Of a stretch of DNA of 64,000 bases, positions 20,085-29,544 are shown in pieces. Numbering within the stretch: position 1 is the first letter of the stretch; each line of letters starts with the position of its first letter. Origin of the DNA: Thiohalocapsa sp. (GTDB lineage: Bacteria; Pseudomonadota; Gammaproteobacteria; Chromatiales; Chromatiaceae). The stretch lies in assembly GCA_028277725.1 (NCBI GenBank), contig JANQFX010000112.1:1-64000 (forward strand), given 5' to 3'. The notes under the pieces are model-generated. The model had not been told where the DNA came from and ran no database searches. It saw nothing but the letters and a program-made list of their open reading frames with translations. A program made the position numbers and the translations under genes.

Positions 20085-21146
20085 ATGAACCGTCTCGACC
20101 GTTACCTCGCCCGCGCCGTCATCCTGGGCTCCTTGACCACACTCGCGGTGCTTCTGCCCCTGTTGGCCTTCTTTCTGCTGGCCGACGAGCTGGGCAACCT
20201 GGACGCGGAGGGCTATGGCTTCGCGGACGCCTTCTGGTTCGTTCTGCTGAGCATGCCGCGCTACGCCTATCAGGTCTTTCCCATCGCCACCCTCATCGGC
20301 GCCCTGGTGGGGCTGGGTGCCCTGGCGTCGAGCTCCGAGTTGGTGGCCATGCGCGCGGCGGGGGTCTCGGTCGGTCGTATCGTGCTCGGCGCGATGCTCG
20401 GCGGCGCGGTGCTCGCCGCCGGTGCGGTGGCCGTCGGTGAGATCGTGGCACCAGAGGCCGAGCAGCGGGCCATCGCGCTGCGCCAGCAGGCGGAGGCACA
20501 GGCCGACGTGGAGGTGACCAACGCCGGCCTCTGGGCGCGTGAGGGGGACACCTTCGTCAACATCCGCGAACTGCGGCCGGGGGCCGAGCTGCGCGACATC
20601 AGCATCTATCGGGTGGACGGCACCGATCTGACCTCCGCCACCCACGCCGAGCGCGCCGTCTACCGCGAGGGCGCCTGGGTGCTGATGGATATCGAGCGCA
20701 GCCTGGTCAGCCGTGACGGTGTGCGGGCGGAGCGTCTGGAGGAGACCGGCTGGGAGTCGTTGCTGCGGCCGTCGCTGCTTGAGGTGATTGTGGTCGAGCC
20801 GCATGCGCTTTCGGTGCTCGGGCTGCTTCGCTATATCCGTTTCATGCAACAGAGCGGCCAGGACTCCGGGCGTTACGAGGTCGCGCTCTGGGGCAAGCTG
20901 GTGCAGCCGGTGCTGATCCTGGCCATGATCTTTGTTGCGATCCCGGTGTTGCTCGGCTCGGCGCGGACCTCCGGCACCGGCATCAAGATCTTCGTCGGTA
21001 TCGTGATCGGCATTGCCTTCTATCTGGTGAGCCAGAGCTTCACTTTCATGTCGCTGCTGTTCGGGCTGAGCCCGGTGCTGGCCGCGCTGACGCCCCCGGT
21101 CCTGTTCGTCGCCGGGGCGCTGCTGCTGTTGCGGCGGGTGGGCTGA
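20085..21146 (+). CDS. lptG: LPS export ABC transporter permease LptG
   Basis: One of the two permeases of the LptB2FG complex, which extracts lipopolysaccharide from the inner membrane and pushes it along the Lpt bridge. The 353-aa protein has six predicted membrane helices (three at each end) around a periplasmic beta-jellyroll. The segment IATLIGALVGLGALASSSEL, with VAMRAAG, and the later VEPHALSVLGLLRYI and QDSGRYEVALWGKL are typical of LptG and not LptF. In most gammaproteobacteria lptF comes directly before lptG at this spot; here the 252 bp upstream hold no lptF. A gene for LptF is at 48506. Confidence 0.92.
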   Translation: MNRLDRYLARAVILGSLTTLAVLLPLLAFFLLADELGNLDAEGYGFADAFWFVLLSMPRYAYQVFPIATLIGALVGLGALASSSELVAMRAAGVSVGRIVLGAMLGGAVLAAGAVAVGEIVAPEAEQRAIALRQQAEAQADVEVTNAGLWAREGDTFVNIRELRPGAELRDISIYRVDGTDLTSATHAERAVYREGAWVLMDIERSLVSRDGVRAERLEETGWESLLRPSLLEVIVVEPHALSVLGLLRYIRFMQQSGQDSGRYEVALWGKLVQPVLILAMIFVAIPVLLGSARTSGTGIKIFVGIVIGIAFYLVSQSFTFMSLLFGLSPVLAALTPPVLFVAGALLLLRRVG

Positions 21147-21240
21147 CGGCTCATTTCGAAGGGAGGCACTGCTTCCTCAGCATGGGCCGCTCGGGCACAA
21201 TCAGGTTTTCAACGATCCGCACAGGTGGCATCCCTTGGGC

Positions 21241-22131
21241 ATGGACTATCCAGGTATCGAGCAATTCGTCGGCAACACCCCGCTGGTGCGCTTGCAGCGT
21301 CTGCCGGGCGAAACCTCCAATGTGATTCTCGCCAAGCTCGAGGGCAACAACCCGGCGGGTTCGGTGAAGGATCGCGCGGCGCTCGGCATGATCACGCACG
21401 CCGAGGCGCGCGGCAGCATCCGGCCCGGCGACACCCTGATCGAGGCCACCAGCGGCAACACCGGCATCGCGCTGGCCATGGCCGCCGCCATCCGCGGCTA
21501 TCGCATGCTGCTGATCATGCCCGAACACATGAGCGTCGAGCGCCGCCAAGCCATGGCCGCCTTCGGTGCCGAGATCCGGCTGACGCCACGCGAGGGCAGC
21601 ATGGAGGCCGCCATCGATCTGGCCCGCGAACTGGAGGAGCAGGGCGTCGGCAAGCGGCTGGATCAATTCTCCAACGAGGACAATCCGCTGGCCCATGTGG
21701 AGGGGACGGGCCCGGAGATCTGGCGCGACACAGGCGGCGAGGTGACGCACTTCGTCAGCGCCATGGGCACCACCGGCACCATCATGGGCAACAGCCGTTA
21801 CCTGAAGGCGCAGAACCCGGACATCCAGATCGTCGGCGTGCAGCCGGAGGAGGGCTCCAGTATCCCCGGCATTCGGCGTTGGCCCGAGGCCTACCTGCCC
21901 AAGATCTACGATGCGAGCCGGGTCGATCGCATCATCGACGTCTCCCAGGCGGAGGCGGAGCAGACCATGCGCGAGCTGGCGGCGCGCGAGGGCATTTTCG
22001 CCGGCGTCTCCTCCGGCGGCGCCATGGCCGCCGCGCTCCGCCTGTCGCGTAAGGTCGAGAACGCCGTCATCGTCAGCATCGTCTGCGACCGCGGCGACCG
22101 CTACCTGTCAACCGGCGTCTACCCCGCCTAA
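21241..22131 (+). CDS. cysM: Cysteine synthase B
   Basis: CysM makes cysteine (or S-sulfocysteine from thiosulfate) from O-acetylserine with pyridoxal phosphate. The 296-aa product has the Schiff-base Lys in NNPAGSVKDRAA, the phosphate-binding loop EATSGNTGIAL and the SAMGTTGTIMG glycine loop; NNPAGSVKDR and the short C-terminus favour CysM over CysK. ATG 21241 is taken as the start; TTG 21235 is two codons earlier. In pseudomonads cysM is followed by rlmD; here 18 kb of other DNA separates them. Confidence 0.93.
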   Translation: MDYPGIEQFVGNTPLVRLQRLPGETSNVILAKLEGNNPAGSVKDRAALGMITHAEARGSIRPGDTLIEATSGNTGIALAMAAAIRGYRMLLIMPEHMSVERRQAMAAFGAEIRLTPREGSMEAAIDLARELEEQGVGKRLDQFSNEDNPLAHVEGTGPEIWRDTGGEVTHFVSAMGTTGTIMGNSRYLKAQNPDIQIVGVQPEEGSSIPGIRRWPEAYLPKIYDASRVDRIIDVSQAEAEQTMRELAAREGIFAGVSSGGAMAAALRLSRKVENAVIVSIVCDRGDRYLSTGVYPA

Positions 22132-22264
22132 TCGCCGTCCAAGCCCGCGGCGCCTCGACTACGCGCCACGCCTGCCCGGGACGCCCTGAGCGTCCTGCGG
22201 TCACGGACCTTGTGCCGCTGGCTGTACCACAGGACGATCGGTGACCCAATCAAGCCGATGCGTC

Positions 22265-22609
22265 GAACTTTGCAACACCCCCTTAGTTGGGGGGCATTGG
22301 TCTCCCTTTGCCGGCGCCTGGGCTCGCTCCAGTCCTCGGGCTCCTGGGGCGCTTTGGTGCGGCGGTTCTCCCCACGGCCGTTGCGCTGGATCGGCGCCGG
22401 AGGATCGAGGCGTCGATGATCTGCCCGTTGCGCGCCTCGAATCCGGCCAGTCCCAAGCGGTCGCCGAGGCGATCGAACGACGGCTCGCTCCGCTTCAGTC
22501 CAGGCGGCAGGCGACTTCGCGTAGACCGTGCTGCGGCATGGCGCTGGATTCCCGCGTGTATGACGCGTACGATTTGACCCAGGCTCCGCCAGGGCTGTCG
22601 GTGTACCAT
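22265..22609 (-). pseudogene. IS5-type transposase remnant, frameshifted
   Basis: On the minus strand one frame reads FDRLGDRLGLAGFEARNGQI followed by IDASIL, close to the RLFERFxxxLxxxGxxAxGGQIVDATIV block of IS5-type transposases. A different frame then gives IQRNGRGENRRTKAPQEPED, matching the RQRNSREENxxIKxGExPEDW block that follows it in intact proteins. Two homologous blocks in order but in different frames show a degraded copy. Ends and inverted repeats are not recognisable. It marks the left edge of the polysaccharide island. Confidence 0.65.
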
Positions 22610-22813
22610 CGTGGCGGCCTACGACGCCGGAACCAAGGGTGATCAGTGCTCGGGAGAAACACGCTTCGCGGGTGACAACATGTGCACGTTTACCCTACAC
22701 TTCGAGCGCTGATAGACGAAGGACCAGTCTGCAAAACACGCCACCTCGTCGGTGCGTTGATCTAAGGCCGAACGCCAGAGGATCAACCGACTGAATTACC
22801 CCCACCACTGCTT

Positions 22814-23860
22814 TTGCGGCCGCAGCTCCCCTCGATCAACGTGAACATCTGGTTTCCATATACCGTGGGCGGAAGCGGGGCCGACGTATTGACCGAGACG
22901 CTCGCGGCGGCCCTACGTGAACGAGGTGTGCGGGCCACGACGCAGCGCTATGCGCACGACTTTCAGTATGCACCCTGGCTCCTGCGGGGTGTCGATCCGC
23001 CTGCCAAGACCGACATCATCGTGGCCAACACTTGGAATGGATTCGCTTTCAAGCGCGGTGATGTCCCCTTGGTGGCGATCCAGCATCTCCTGGTTATTGA
23101 TCCCCTGCTTGCGCCGTATCGCAACCGCCGGCAGGCGCTGTTCCACCATGCGCTGGTTCGACGCTTCGAAATGGCAACCCATCGCAGAGCCGATCAAGTG
23201 GTGGCAGTGAGTGAGTTCACAGGGTCGCGCTACTCGGAATTGCTGGGCGTCGAGCCGCCGCTGATAATCCGCAACGGCGTGGACACCACATTCTTCAGGC
23301 CCGGAAGAACGGCCCGTCCGGATGCCGCGGGGCGACCCTTTAGACTGTTGTTCATCGGCAATCTCACTCTTCGCAAAGGCGCCGACTTGATCCCTGCGGT
23401 TCTGGCAGACCTCGGCGATGCTTATGAGTTTTCTTATACTTCCGGTGTTCGGGTCAAGAAGGCACTCCTTGCGGCGGCCAATGCCCGGACCCTCGGCACA
23501 CTCGACGCCGAGGGAGTCCGGCGCGAGTACGAACGAGCGGATCTACTGTTATTGCCTACCCGACTGGAGGGGCTGCCGCTGGTGGCTATGGAGGCGATGG
23601 CGTGCGGTACGCCGGTCGTTGCAAGCGACACTGCTTCATTGCCGGAGGTTGTCACCGACGGGAAGACTGGCATCCTGTGTCCGGTCAATGATGTGTGCGC
23701 CTTGGCCAATGCGATTCGCACCTTACGGAATAATCCCCGGCAGCTTCGCCAGTTTGCAATAGAAGCGAGGGAAGATATGGTGCGGCGTTTTTCGATCGAT
23801 CGCATGGCAGACGAATACATAGAACTCTTTACTCGACTGCTGAGCCGCAGGAAGCGCTGA
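22814..23860 (+). CDS. Glycosyltransferase family 4
   Basis: A GT-B fold retaining glycosyltransferase of about 348 aa. The N-terminal domain opens with VNIWFPYTVGGSGADVLTET, and the C-terminal donor-binding domain has FIGNLTLRKGADLI and the EGLPLVAMEAMACGTPVVAS motif, whose Glu pair is typical of GT4. A sugar donor cannot be named. The start given is TTG 22814 and the true start may lie a few codons downstream. It ends one base before the flippase gene, so the two are co-transcribed. Confidence 0.85.
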   Translation: MRPQLPSINVNIWFPYTVGGSGADVLTETLAAALRERGVRATTQRYAHDFQYAPWLLRGVDPPAKTDIIVANTWNGFAFKRGDVPLVAIQHLLVIDPLLAPYRNRRQALFHHALVRRFEMATHRRADQVVAVSEFTGSRYSELLGVEPPLIIRNGVDTTFFRPGRTARPDAAGRPFRLLFIGNLTLRKGADLIPAVLADLGDAYEFSYTSGVRVKKALLAAANARTLGTLDAEGVRREYERADLLLLPTRLEGLPLVAMEAMACGTPVVASDTASLPEVVTDGKTGILCPVNDVCALANAIRTLRNNPRQLRQFAIEAREDMVRRFSIDRMADEYIELFTRLLSRRKR

Positions 23861-25675
23861 GTGCAGCACTTCCCCTCGCCGAGGCTCGGCCCGTTCAGGC
23901 GCTACCTAGCCGCGTTCCTCGAAGTCCTAGGGCCAGCTGGCCGTAAACGACTGTTGCCCCTGGTATTCGGTTTTGTTTTTCTGTCCCTTCTCGATGTGAT
24001 CGGACTGTCCTTGATAGGTCCCTTCGTCGCGTTGTCGACAAATACCGATGCACTCAATCAGATACCCGGCGCGGCAACGATCAGCGGGATCCTCGGCGTG
24101 CATTCCATGGGCCAGCTCGTGGTCTGGATGGGTTTGAGTATTGCTCTGGTATTCTTGTTCAAGGCTTTTGCTGGGTTCTACGTGAATCGAGCAATTATGC
24201 GGGCCGCCTTTCAGCACCAGAAGGCTACCAAGCTTTGCCTGCTGCGAGCTTATTTTGCGCTGCCCTTGGAACAGGCCTTGCACAAGAATAGCGCGAACCT
24301 GCTAACAACCGTCAATCAGCACGTCATCGTGTTTACGAATCGGGTAATGATTCCGGGACTGAAGGCAACATCAGAGCTGATATTCTTTGCCTTTCTATTG
24401 GTCTTCCTGTTTATCAATAATCCGTTGATTACCCTATTGATGGGGCTGGTCTTCGTTATTCTCGCACTCGTTTACGATGCGGCGGTGAAGAAAAAGGTTC
24501 GCGCATCTGGCGCGGACTCCATCCACTCCATGCGCGCCAGCACGAGGATCATCAGTCAAGCGGCAGACGGTTTCAAGGAGATTCGTGTTGCCGGCAAGGA
24601 GGAGTTTTTTGTTGAAGCGCTGCGTGGCCATTCGGAAGTATACGCCCAAGCTGGGATCTATAAGCAGTCACTCGTCGTCGTGCCCCGATACATGATCGAG
24701 GCATCAGTCGTCGCCTTCTTGGTAGGACTGTTGCTCATTGGACTTGCAACCCATAACGGCCCATCTCCGCAGTTGATGAGCACGATGGGCATATTCGCCT
24801 TCGCGGCACTGCGGTCCATGCCGTCTGTGAATACCCTGCTGTCGGCCTCCAATCATCTGCGTTACGGCGCACCGGCTCTATTCGAGCTGCACCAGGATCT
24901 GGCCGGGATAGTGCCTGAGAAAAAGAGCTCCGTTTCACACGATTTGGGCGGTGATTGCGACTTTATCGGGTTTGAAAGATCATTGCGTGCGAGCGGTCTG
25001 TCCTACACCTATCCCGACAAGGCGCTGCCGGCAGTCGACGACGTTTCGCTGTGTATTGCGAGGGGCGAGGTTGTCGGCATCATCGGTGCATCCGGCTCGG
25101 GCAAGACCACACTGGTCGATCTACTGGTGGGACTCTTGCATCCATCTGCTGGTGAGGTTCTGGTCGACGATGCGAGTATCGCCCAGCATCGTCATGCGTG
25201 GATGGGTCGAATCGCCTACATTCCGCAATCGGTTTTTCTACTAGACGATACAATCATCGCCAATGTTGCACTGGGTATGCCTCCCGATCAGGTCGATGAG
25301 CTCAAGGTGAGGCATTGTCTGGAACTGGCACAACTCGGGTCCTTGGTGGATACACTGCCCGATGGGAACCACACATTGGTCGGCGAGCGCGGAGCACGTC
25401 TGTCAGGCGGCCAACGCCAACGCATCGCCCTAGCCCGGGCCCTCTATGATCGCCGGGATGTCTTGGTTATGGACGAGGCGACGGCGGCGCTGGATACCAA
25501 GACGGAACAGGGTGTCGTTGAAACAATCAAGTCTTTGCGTGGCAGCGTCACGGTCATCCTGATCGCGCACCGGCTGACGACGCTGCGCCACTGTGATCGC
25601 ATTTATGAGCTGAGCGCCGGGCGACTGCTGCGCACCTGCGTGTACGATGACATAGTCCGGGATCGAACCACATAG
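23861..25675 (+). CDS. ABC transporter, fused permease and ATPase (PglK/MsbA-like flippase)
   Basis: The 604-aa half-transporter has six membrane helices (about 30-320) and a C-terminal ATPase domain: Walker A GASGSGKTT, Q-loop YIPQSVFLLD, signature LSGGQRQRIALARAL, Walker B VLVMDEATAALD and the switch His in LIAHRLTTLRH. The layout and context are those of lipid-linked oligosaccharide flippases such as PglK, which move completed glycans across the inner membrane. It starts at GTG 23861 immediately after the glycosyltransferase stop. A 20-bp tandem repeat overlaps its stop codon. Confidence 0.87.
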   Translation: MQHFPSPRLGPFRRYLAAFLEVLGPAGRKRLLPLVFGFVFLSLLDVIGLSLIGPFVALSTNTDALNQIPGAATISGILGVHSMGQLVVWMGLSIALVFLFKAFAGFYVNRAIMRAAFQHQKATKLCLLRAYFALPLEQALHKNSANLLTTVNQHVIVFTNRVMIPGLKATSELIFFAFLLVFLFINNPLITLLMGLVFVILALVYDAAVKKKVRASGADSIHSMRASTRIISQAADGFKEIRVAGKEEFFVEALRGHSEVYAQAGIYKQSLVVVPRYMIEASVVAFLVGLLLIGLATHNGPSPQLMSTMGIFAFAALRSMPSVNTLLSASNHLRYGAPALFELHQDLAGIVPEKKSSVSHDLGGDCDFIGFERSLRASGLSYTYPDKALPAVDDVSLCIARGEVVGIIGASGSGKTTLVDLLVGLLHPSAGEVLVDDASIAQHRHAWMGRIAYIPQSVFLLDDTIIANVALGMPPDQVDELKVRHCLELAQLGSLVDTLPDGNHTLVGERGARLSGGQRQRIALARALYDRRDVLVMDEATAALDTKTEQGVVETIKSLRGSVTVILIAHRLTTLRHCDRIYELSAGRLLRTCVYDDIVRDRTT

Positions 25676-25690
25676 TCCTGGATCGCACAA
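25651..25690 (+). repeat. Two tandem 20-bp repeats at the end of the flippase gene
   Basis: catagtccgggatcgaacca is followed directly by catagtcctggatcgcacaa (16 of 20 identical), and the next 20 bases begin with the similar tttagtct. The TAG inside the second copy is the stop codon, so the duplication may have changed the C-terminus of the protein by a few residues. No function is evident. Confidence 0.6.
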
Positions 25691-25699
25691 TTTAGTCTT

Positions 25700-26479
25700 T
25701 CAACCGGCCGACTGGTTGGGTTCAGGCCGCGCTACAAAGTTGGTTTGGGCGTTGCAGTCGTAGCGGCTGGCGTAGGATCGCTCATAGATGTCCGCGAAGT
25801 CTTTCCGGTCGTATACGTGGGACAGGCCCAAGTCATAGATCCGCATGTCGCAGGTGTCGTTGAGTAGGTCGAATAACATCTCCGGCGTCGTTCGGTAGTT
25901 CTCGTTGTGAAGCTTTGCGTGCTCGAACAGTAGGATCGGACGACACCGGCGAATCGTTTCGACAGCGCCACGAAGGACCTCGTATTCGGCGCCCTCGACG
26001 TCGATCTTGATGAATCCGACGGGTGTATCGGGATCGATGACGTCGTCGAGTTTCTGTAGGGCAACCTTGATTTCAACTGCCTCTTCCTTGTTCGGGTAGC
26101 GCTGTTTCTTAAGTCCGCTCCAGGCGTCGCGGTTTGGGACAAAATAGAAGGTGGCCAGTGCTGAGTGATCGCTCAGGGCGGTTTCGAAGACCTGAACCCC
26201 GGGATAACGCTTAGCCAGTGTCTTTGCGTGCTGCGGAATGGGCTCGAACGCCAGATGCTGCGCTCGCGGCGCCAGGCGTACGAACTGCTCTAGAAAGTCC
26301 CCCTTGTTTGCACCGACATCGATACAGACGGTGTCGACTTGCAGGGTGTTGGCGAGAAGCGTGGCCGTGAGATCTGCATCTCGACGGGTGCGAATCTCCC
26401 AGTCGGTGAGCCATTCGAACCCAAGCCTGCGCAAGATCTTCCGGACTACGACTGAAGGGGATGGGGCTTTCATTCTCAC
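25700..26479 (-). CDS. FkbM-family methyltransferase
   Basis: The 259-aa product has the SAM-binding motif VCIDVGANKGDFLEQF, LAFEPIPQH and the IKIDVEGAEYEVLRG block that defines FkbM-type methyltransferases, which usually O-methylate sugars or polyketides. It is the last gene of a five-gene minus-strand set (sulfotransferase, GT2, GT4, pyruvyl transferase, FkbM), which suggests methylation of the same glycan. It converges on the flippase gene, with 24 bp between the stops. Confidence 0.85.
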   Translation of the reverse strand: MRMKAPSPSVVVRKILRRLGFEWLTDWEIRTRRDADLTATLLANTLQVDTVCIDVGANKGDFLEQFVRLAPRAQHLAFEPIPQHAKTLAKRYPGVQVFETALSDHSALATFYFVPNRDAWSGLKKQRYPNKEEAVEIKVALQKLDDVIDPDTPVGFIKIDVEGAEYEVLRGAVETIRRCRPILLFEHAKLHNENYRTTPEMLFDLLNDTCDMRIYDLGLSHVYDRKDFADIYERSYASRYDCNAQTNFVARPEPNQSAG

Positions 26480-26584
26480 GACACCACTGAAGCGTTAAGG
26501 CGGGAAGCTCGGTCAATCAATTGGTATTGCCCGTGCGTGTGGCAGCGACTGGTGCTGCACCAATGTCTTTGCATCGAGTGTAGC

Positions 26585-27445
26585 TCAGGTCTCCGCGCCA
26601 TCGATGCCGGCTCGGAAAAGATCCCATGGGAAGGCTTCCAGCAGCGGCTGCAGATCGATCACCGGGGTGGGGAGTGGGCCGAGCTGCAGGGCCTCTCGCA
26701 GGTTGCGGGCAATTCGGCAATCGCCGCGGTCGGTCGCAAGCAGATGATCCTCGTACTTGAACGGCGCTTCGAATAGGCTGGCGCAAGGCCGACAGGGTAC
26801 GCCGAAGGCGTCGCTCAGAACCAAGGCGTGTAGCGAGCTGCCAACCACGAAGGTTGAGGCGCAGATCGTTGCCGCGATTTCCCGCCAAGGCCGTGTTGGG
26901 ACGACCCATTCTGCACCCTGTGCTTGAATATCTCGTGGATCGAGAAACGCTGCATCATTGATGTTCGGAATAAAGGTCAGCTTCTCCCCATGGCCCGAGG
27001 TCGGCGCTCGCCGAAATTCTGGGAATAGGCGCGGCAGGAGTAGTGCGGGATCCCCGAGTATGTCAGGGCATTCCGCGCCGGACCGAAGCACCATTTCGCG
27101 GGTCAGCGGACCTCGGACCGCACGAAAATCGACACCGGAGAAATCTTGATCGCGACTACTCATCTTGCCGTTGATGCCGCTTCCCCACACGACGTCGCCA
27201 CGACGCGAGTCATGCAGTATCGATCCGACTGCGAGCAGGCGCCGACGGCAGCTCCATTTTGCGCAAGTCGGCACGTTCCGGCCGCCGTGCTCATGCGCAA
27301 GGAGTTGTGAAACAAGGTCGATCGAAAGCGCGTCTCCAAAGTTGATGCCGGCTCTCGGTCGCCAATGAAACAAACACGCCGGTCGTCTCGTCATACTTCG
27401 GCAGGGTAGGCGTAGGAGATGACCTAGCCGACTCATTGTCCGCAC
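26585..27445 (-). CDS. Polysaccharide pyruvyl transferase family protein
   Basis: The family moves pyruvate from phosphoenolpyruvate to form ketals on exported sugars. In the 286-aa product the clues are the early INFGDALSIDLVSQLL (NxGDxL motif), VWGSGINGK, FRAVRGPLTREMV and DILGDPALLLPRLF, and the C-terminal VVGSSLHALVLSDAFGVPC, which is the (S)SLHxxIxA motif of this family. The start is uncertain: ATGs at residues 1, 4 and 18 are possible. Other members act as glycan-modifying enzymes of unknown specificity. Confidence 0.75.
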   Translation of the reverse strand: MRTMSRLGHLLRLPCRSMTRRPACLFHWRPRAGINFGDALSIDLVSQLLAHEHGGRNVPTCAKWSCRRRLLAVGSILHDSRRGDVVWGSGINGKMSSRDQDFSGVDFRAVRGPLTREMVLRSGAECPDILGDPALLLPRLFPEFRRAPTSGHGEKLTFIPNINDAAFLDPRDIQAQGAEWVVPTRPWREIAATICASTFVVGSSLHALVLSDAFGVPCRPCASLFEAPFKYEDHLLATDRGDCRIARNLREALQLGPLPTPVIDLQPLLEAFPWDLFRAGIDGAET

Positions 27446-27517
27446 CGCCGTTGTTGGGGCAGGAGGTTGCGCTCAGGCGCGGTGGGTGCTGTCGCCCGGG
27501 AGATCTCAACAGATTGC

Positions 27518-28582
27518 TCAGTCGTTGCGGATGACGTGTTCATAAACCCTCCGCGTTTGATGCGCAATCGCTGACCAACGCTGGTCTTCTGCGAGCTTGC
27601 GGTTTCTCTCCCCCATCATTTTCGTATCTTCCCGGGTGGTATGCAGCACGGCATCGTGCAGTGCCGTCGCCAAGCCTTGTGGATCGGCCGGGTCGTAGAA
27701 CCACCCATCGGTACTATGGGCGAGATCGGCGGCACAGCCAACCTTGGGCGCAATCACAGCCTTGCCGAAGGACATACCGAGAATGAGAGACCCCGAGGTC
27801 AGCACGTCGCGAAACGGCGTCGCGACGATGTCTGCGGCGGACATGAACAGCTGAACGTCCACATCTGCGACATAGCCCAGATGCAGGTGTATAGAGTTCG
27901 TCAATCGAACGGCCTGGGCCAATTGATCACGCAGCGCTGGATCGTGTACCCGACCGGCGACCACCAGCCGGGCGGATCTCGTCACCTCGGGTTCGGCGAA
28001 CAACTCGGCGAGATCGAGAATACCCTTGTAGCGGCGCACCTCTCCGAAGAAAAGTACCACCCTGGCATCAGGTGGTAAGCCGAGCTGTTGTCTCGCGGAT
28101 TCTTGGGTGACAGTGTTTGGATAAACGCCGAAATAGCTGCCGTGCGGAACCACGACCGTACGCGCGGCATCGATCCAAGGACACTCGACGCGCAGGCGCG
28201 AGCGTGCAGTTTCGCAGTGAACAATGATGCGTCTCGCAGCTGTGGATACCAGGCGTGTCACGGTCCGCTCGGCCAGGGGCATGCGGCCTTCGTGATCATG
28301 GAGGTTGTGTACCGTCCACGTGATCGGTACTCCGAGCAGGCGGAGCAACGGCCATTGCAGCAGGAACAAGACGAAGACGGCGAGGCTGCGCGCCGATGTC
28401 TTGCCCAGGTAGAAGGGGTGCAACCAATGGATATGTACCAGATCGGGCCGTTGGCGCAGGACCTGAAACAGGAACCACGGCACGCGTACGGGTTGCATCC
28501 GCACCCCGATCCCGGTGCTTGCCTGACGCAGCAGACGCTGGTAGGGATTGTCAGGAAAATGCGGCAGGAACAGCACTTTCAT
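27518..28582 (-). CDS. Glycosyltransferase family 4 (GT-B fold)
   Basis: The 354-aa product opens with MKVLFLPHFPDNPYQRLLRQ, has the acceptor-domain element ITWTVHNLHDHE, and in the C-terminal half VVLFFGEVRRYKGILDLAEL and ILGMSFGKAVIAPKVGCAAD, the GT4 nucleotide-sugar binding region, though the usual EGFG-type Glu block is replaced by SGSLILGMS. Donor and acceptor are unknown. It begins six bases after the upstream GT2 stop, so they are translated from one message. Confidence 0.8.
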   Translation of the reverse strand: MKVLFLPHFPDNPYQRLLRQASTGIGVRMQPVRVPWFLFQVLRQRPDLVHIHWLHPFYLGKTSARSLAVFVLFLLQWPLLRLLGVPITWTVHNLHDHEGRMPLAERTVTRLVSTAARRIIVHCETARSRLRVECPWIDAARTVVVPHGSYFGVYPNTVTQESARQQLGLPPDARVVLFFGEVRRYKGILDLAELFAEPEVTRSARLVVAGRVHDPALRDQLAQAVRLTNSIHLHLGYVADVDVQLFMSAADIVATPFRDVLTSGSLILGMSFGKAVIAPKVGCAADLAHSTDGWFYDPADPQGLATALHDAVLHTTREDTKMMGERNRKLAEDQRWSAIAHQTRRVYEHVIRND

Positions 28583-28588
28583 CGCAGT

Positions 28589-29530
28589 TCATGGTTGTCG
28601 GCGGAGCCTGGACAGGTTGCGTGCCGCACCGTTCAAAAACCATCGCAGATACCAATTGATGGGGAGTGGTCCGTGCCGAATTCGACGTCCAAGTGCCTTC
28701 AGCGAGCCCAGCGGCGAAGCTCGCAGCTGACGCAGGAATATGTTGCGGACCCAGAACGCGTCCGCCGCCTGCGGTCCCATTTGCTCTCGCCTGGAGGCGA
28801 GGAAGCGTTCGGACGCCTCTACGCCGAACTTGTTGGTGATACGGTCGGGGCGCGCGTCATGATGCCAGATCAGTAGCGGTCGCCGCACCATGACGAAACG
28901 TGCACCGATCGCCTCCAGGCGGAGGCAGAAGTCGTAGTCCTGGTGTTTGCGCAACGCGGGATCAAAACGAGCGCGACGCGCCAGCGTTAGCGACAACAGG
29001 AGCGAACTGGTTTGAAGGTGACCATCCTGTACGAACAGATAATCTGCCACCGATTCTCCTGGCAGCATATCGCGTCGGGGAATGACCACTTCCGATCTGA
29101 TGCTCCGTGCGCGGAGCTGACAGTGGCAGACTGTAGATTCCGGGTCGGCCGTCCGCTGCAAAAGTTCCAGCTGTGTGGTCAGTTTGTCGGCATCCCAAAC
29201 GTCATCGGAGTCAAGAAAAGCAACATATCGACCGCGAGCATGATCCAGCCCCGTGTTGCGTGCCGCAGCGCCGCCTCGATTGTCCGGATGGCGAACGAAG
29301 TGCAGGTTGTCCCGCGCCAAAGCCTGTACAACGGCCACCGTCTCGTCGGTCGAGCCATCATCGACGACGATGATCTCCAGCGAGTCGAGATGCTCCTGGG
29401 CCAGACCGCTGCGGATTGCATCCGCGATGCAGTCCGCGCGGTTGAAAACGGGTATCACGATGCTGACCAGCGGCCGTGATGCCTCGGTTTCAGCAACTCC
29501 AAAGGTCAAATCGGATAACGAGCTCGACAT
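28589..29530 (-). CDS. Glycosyltransferase family 2
   Basis: A GT-A fold inverting glycosyltransferase of 313 aa. VSIVIPVFNRADCIADAIRS, the nucleotide-binding IIVVDDGSTDET, the metal-binding VAFLDSDDVWDADKL (DxD-like) and the KHQDYDFCLRLEAIG block are all in place. No membrane helices are seen, so it acts on the cytoplasmic face. Part of the minus-strand set running from 30522 to 25700. Confidence 0.87.
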   Translation of the reverse strand: MSSSLSDLTFGVAETEASRPLVSIVIPVFNRADCIADAIRSGLAQEHLDSLEIIVVDDGSTDETVAVVQALARDNLHFVRHPDNRGGAAARNTGLDHARGRYVAFLDSDDVWDADKLTTQLELLQRTADPESTVCHCQLRARSIRSEVVIPRRDMLPGESVADYLFVQDGHLQTSSLLLSLTLARRARFDPALRKHQDYDFCLRLEAIGARFVMVRRPLLIWHHDARPDRITNKFGVEASERFLASRREQMGPQAADAFWVRNIFLRQLRASPLGSLKALGRRIRHGPLPINWYLRWFLNGAARNLSRLRRQP

Positions 29531-29544
29531 CGGAATGAGTCGGT

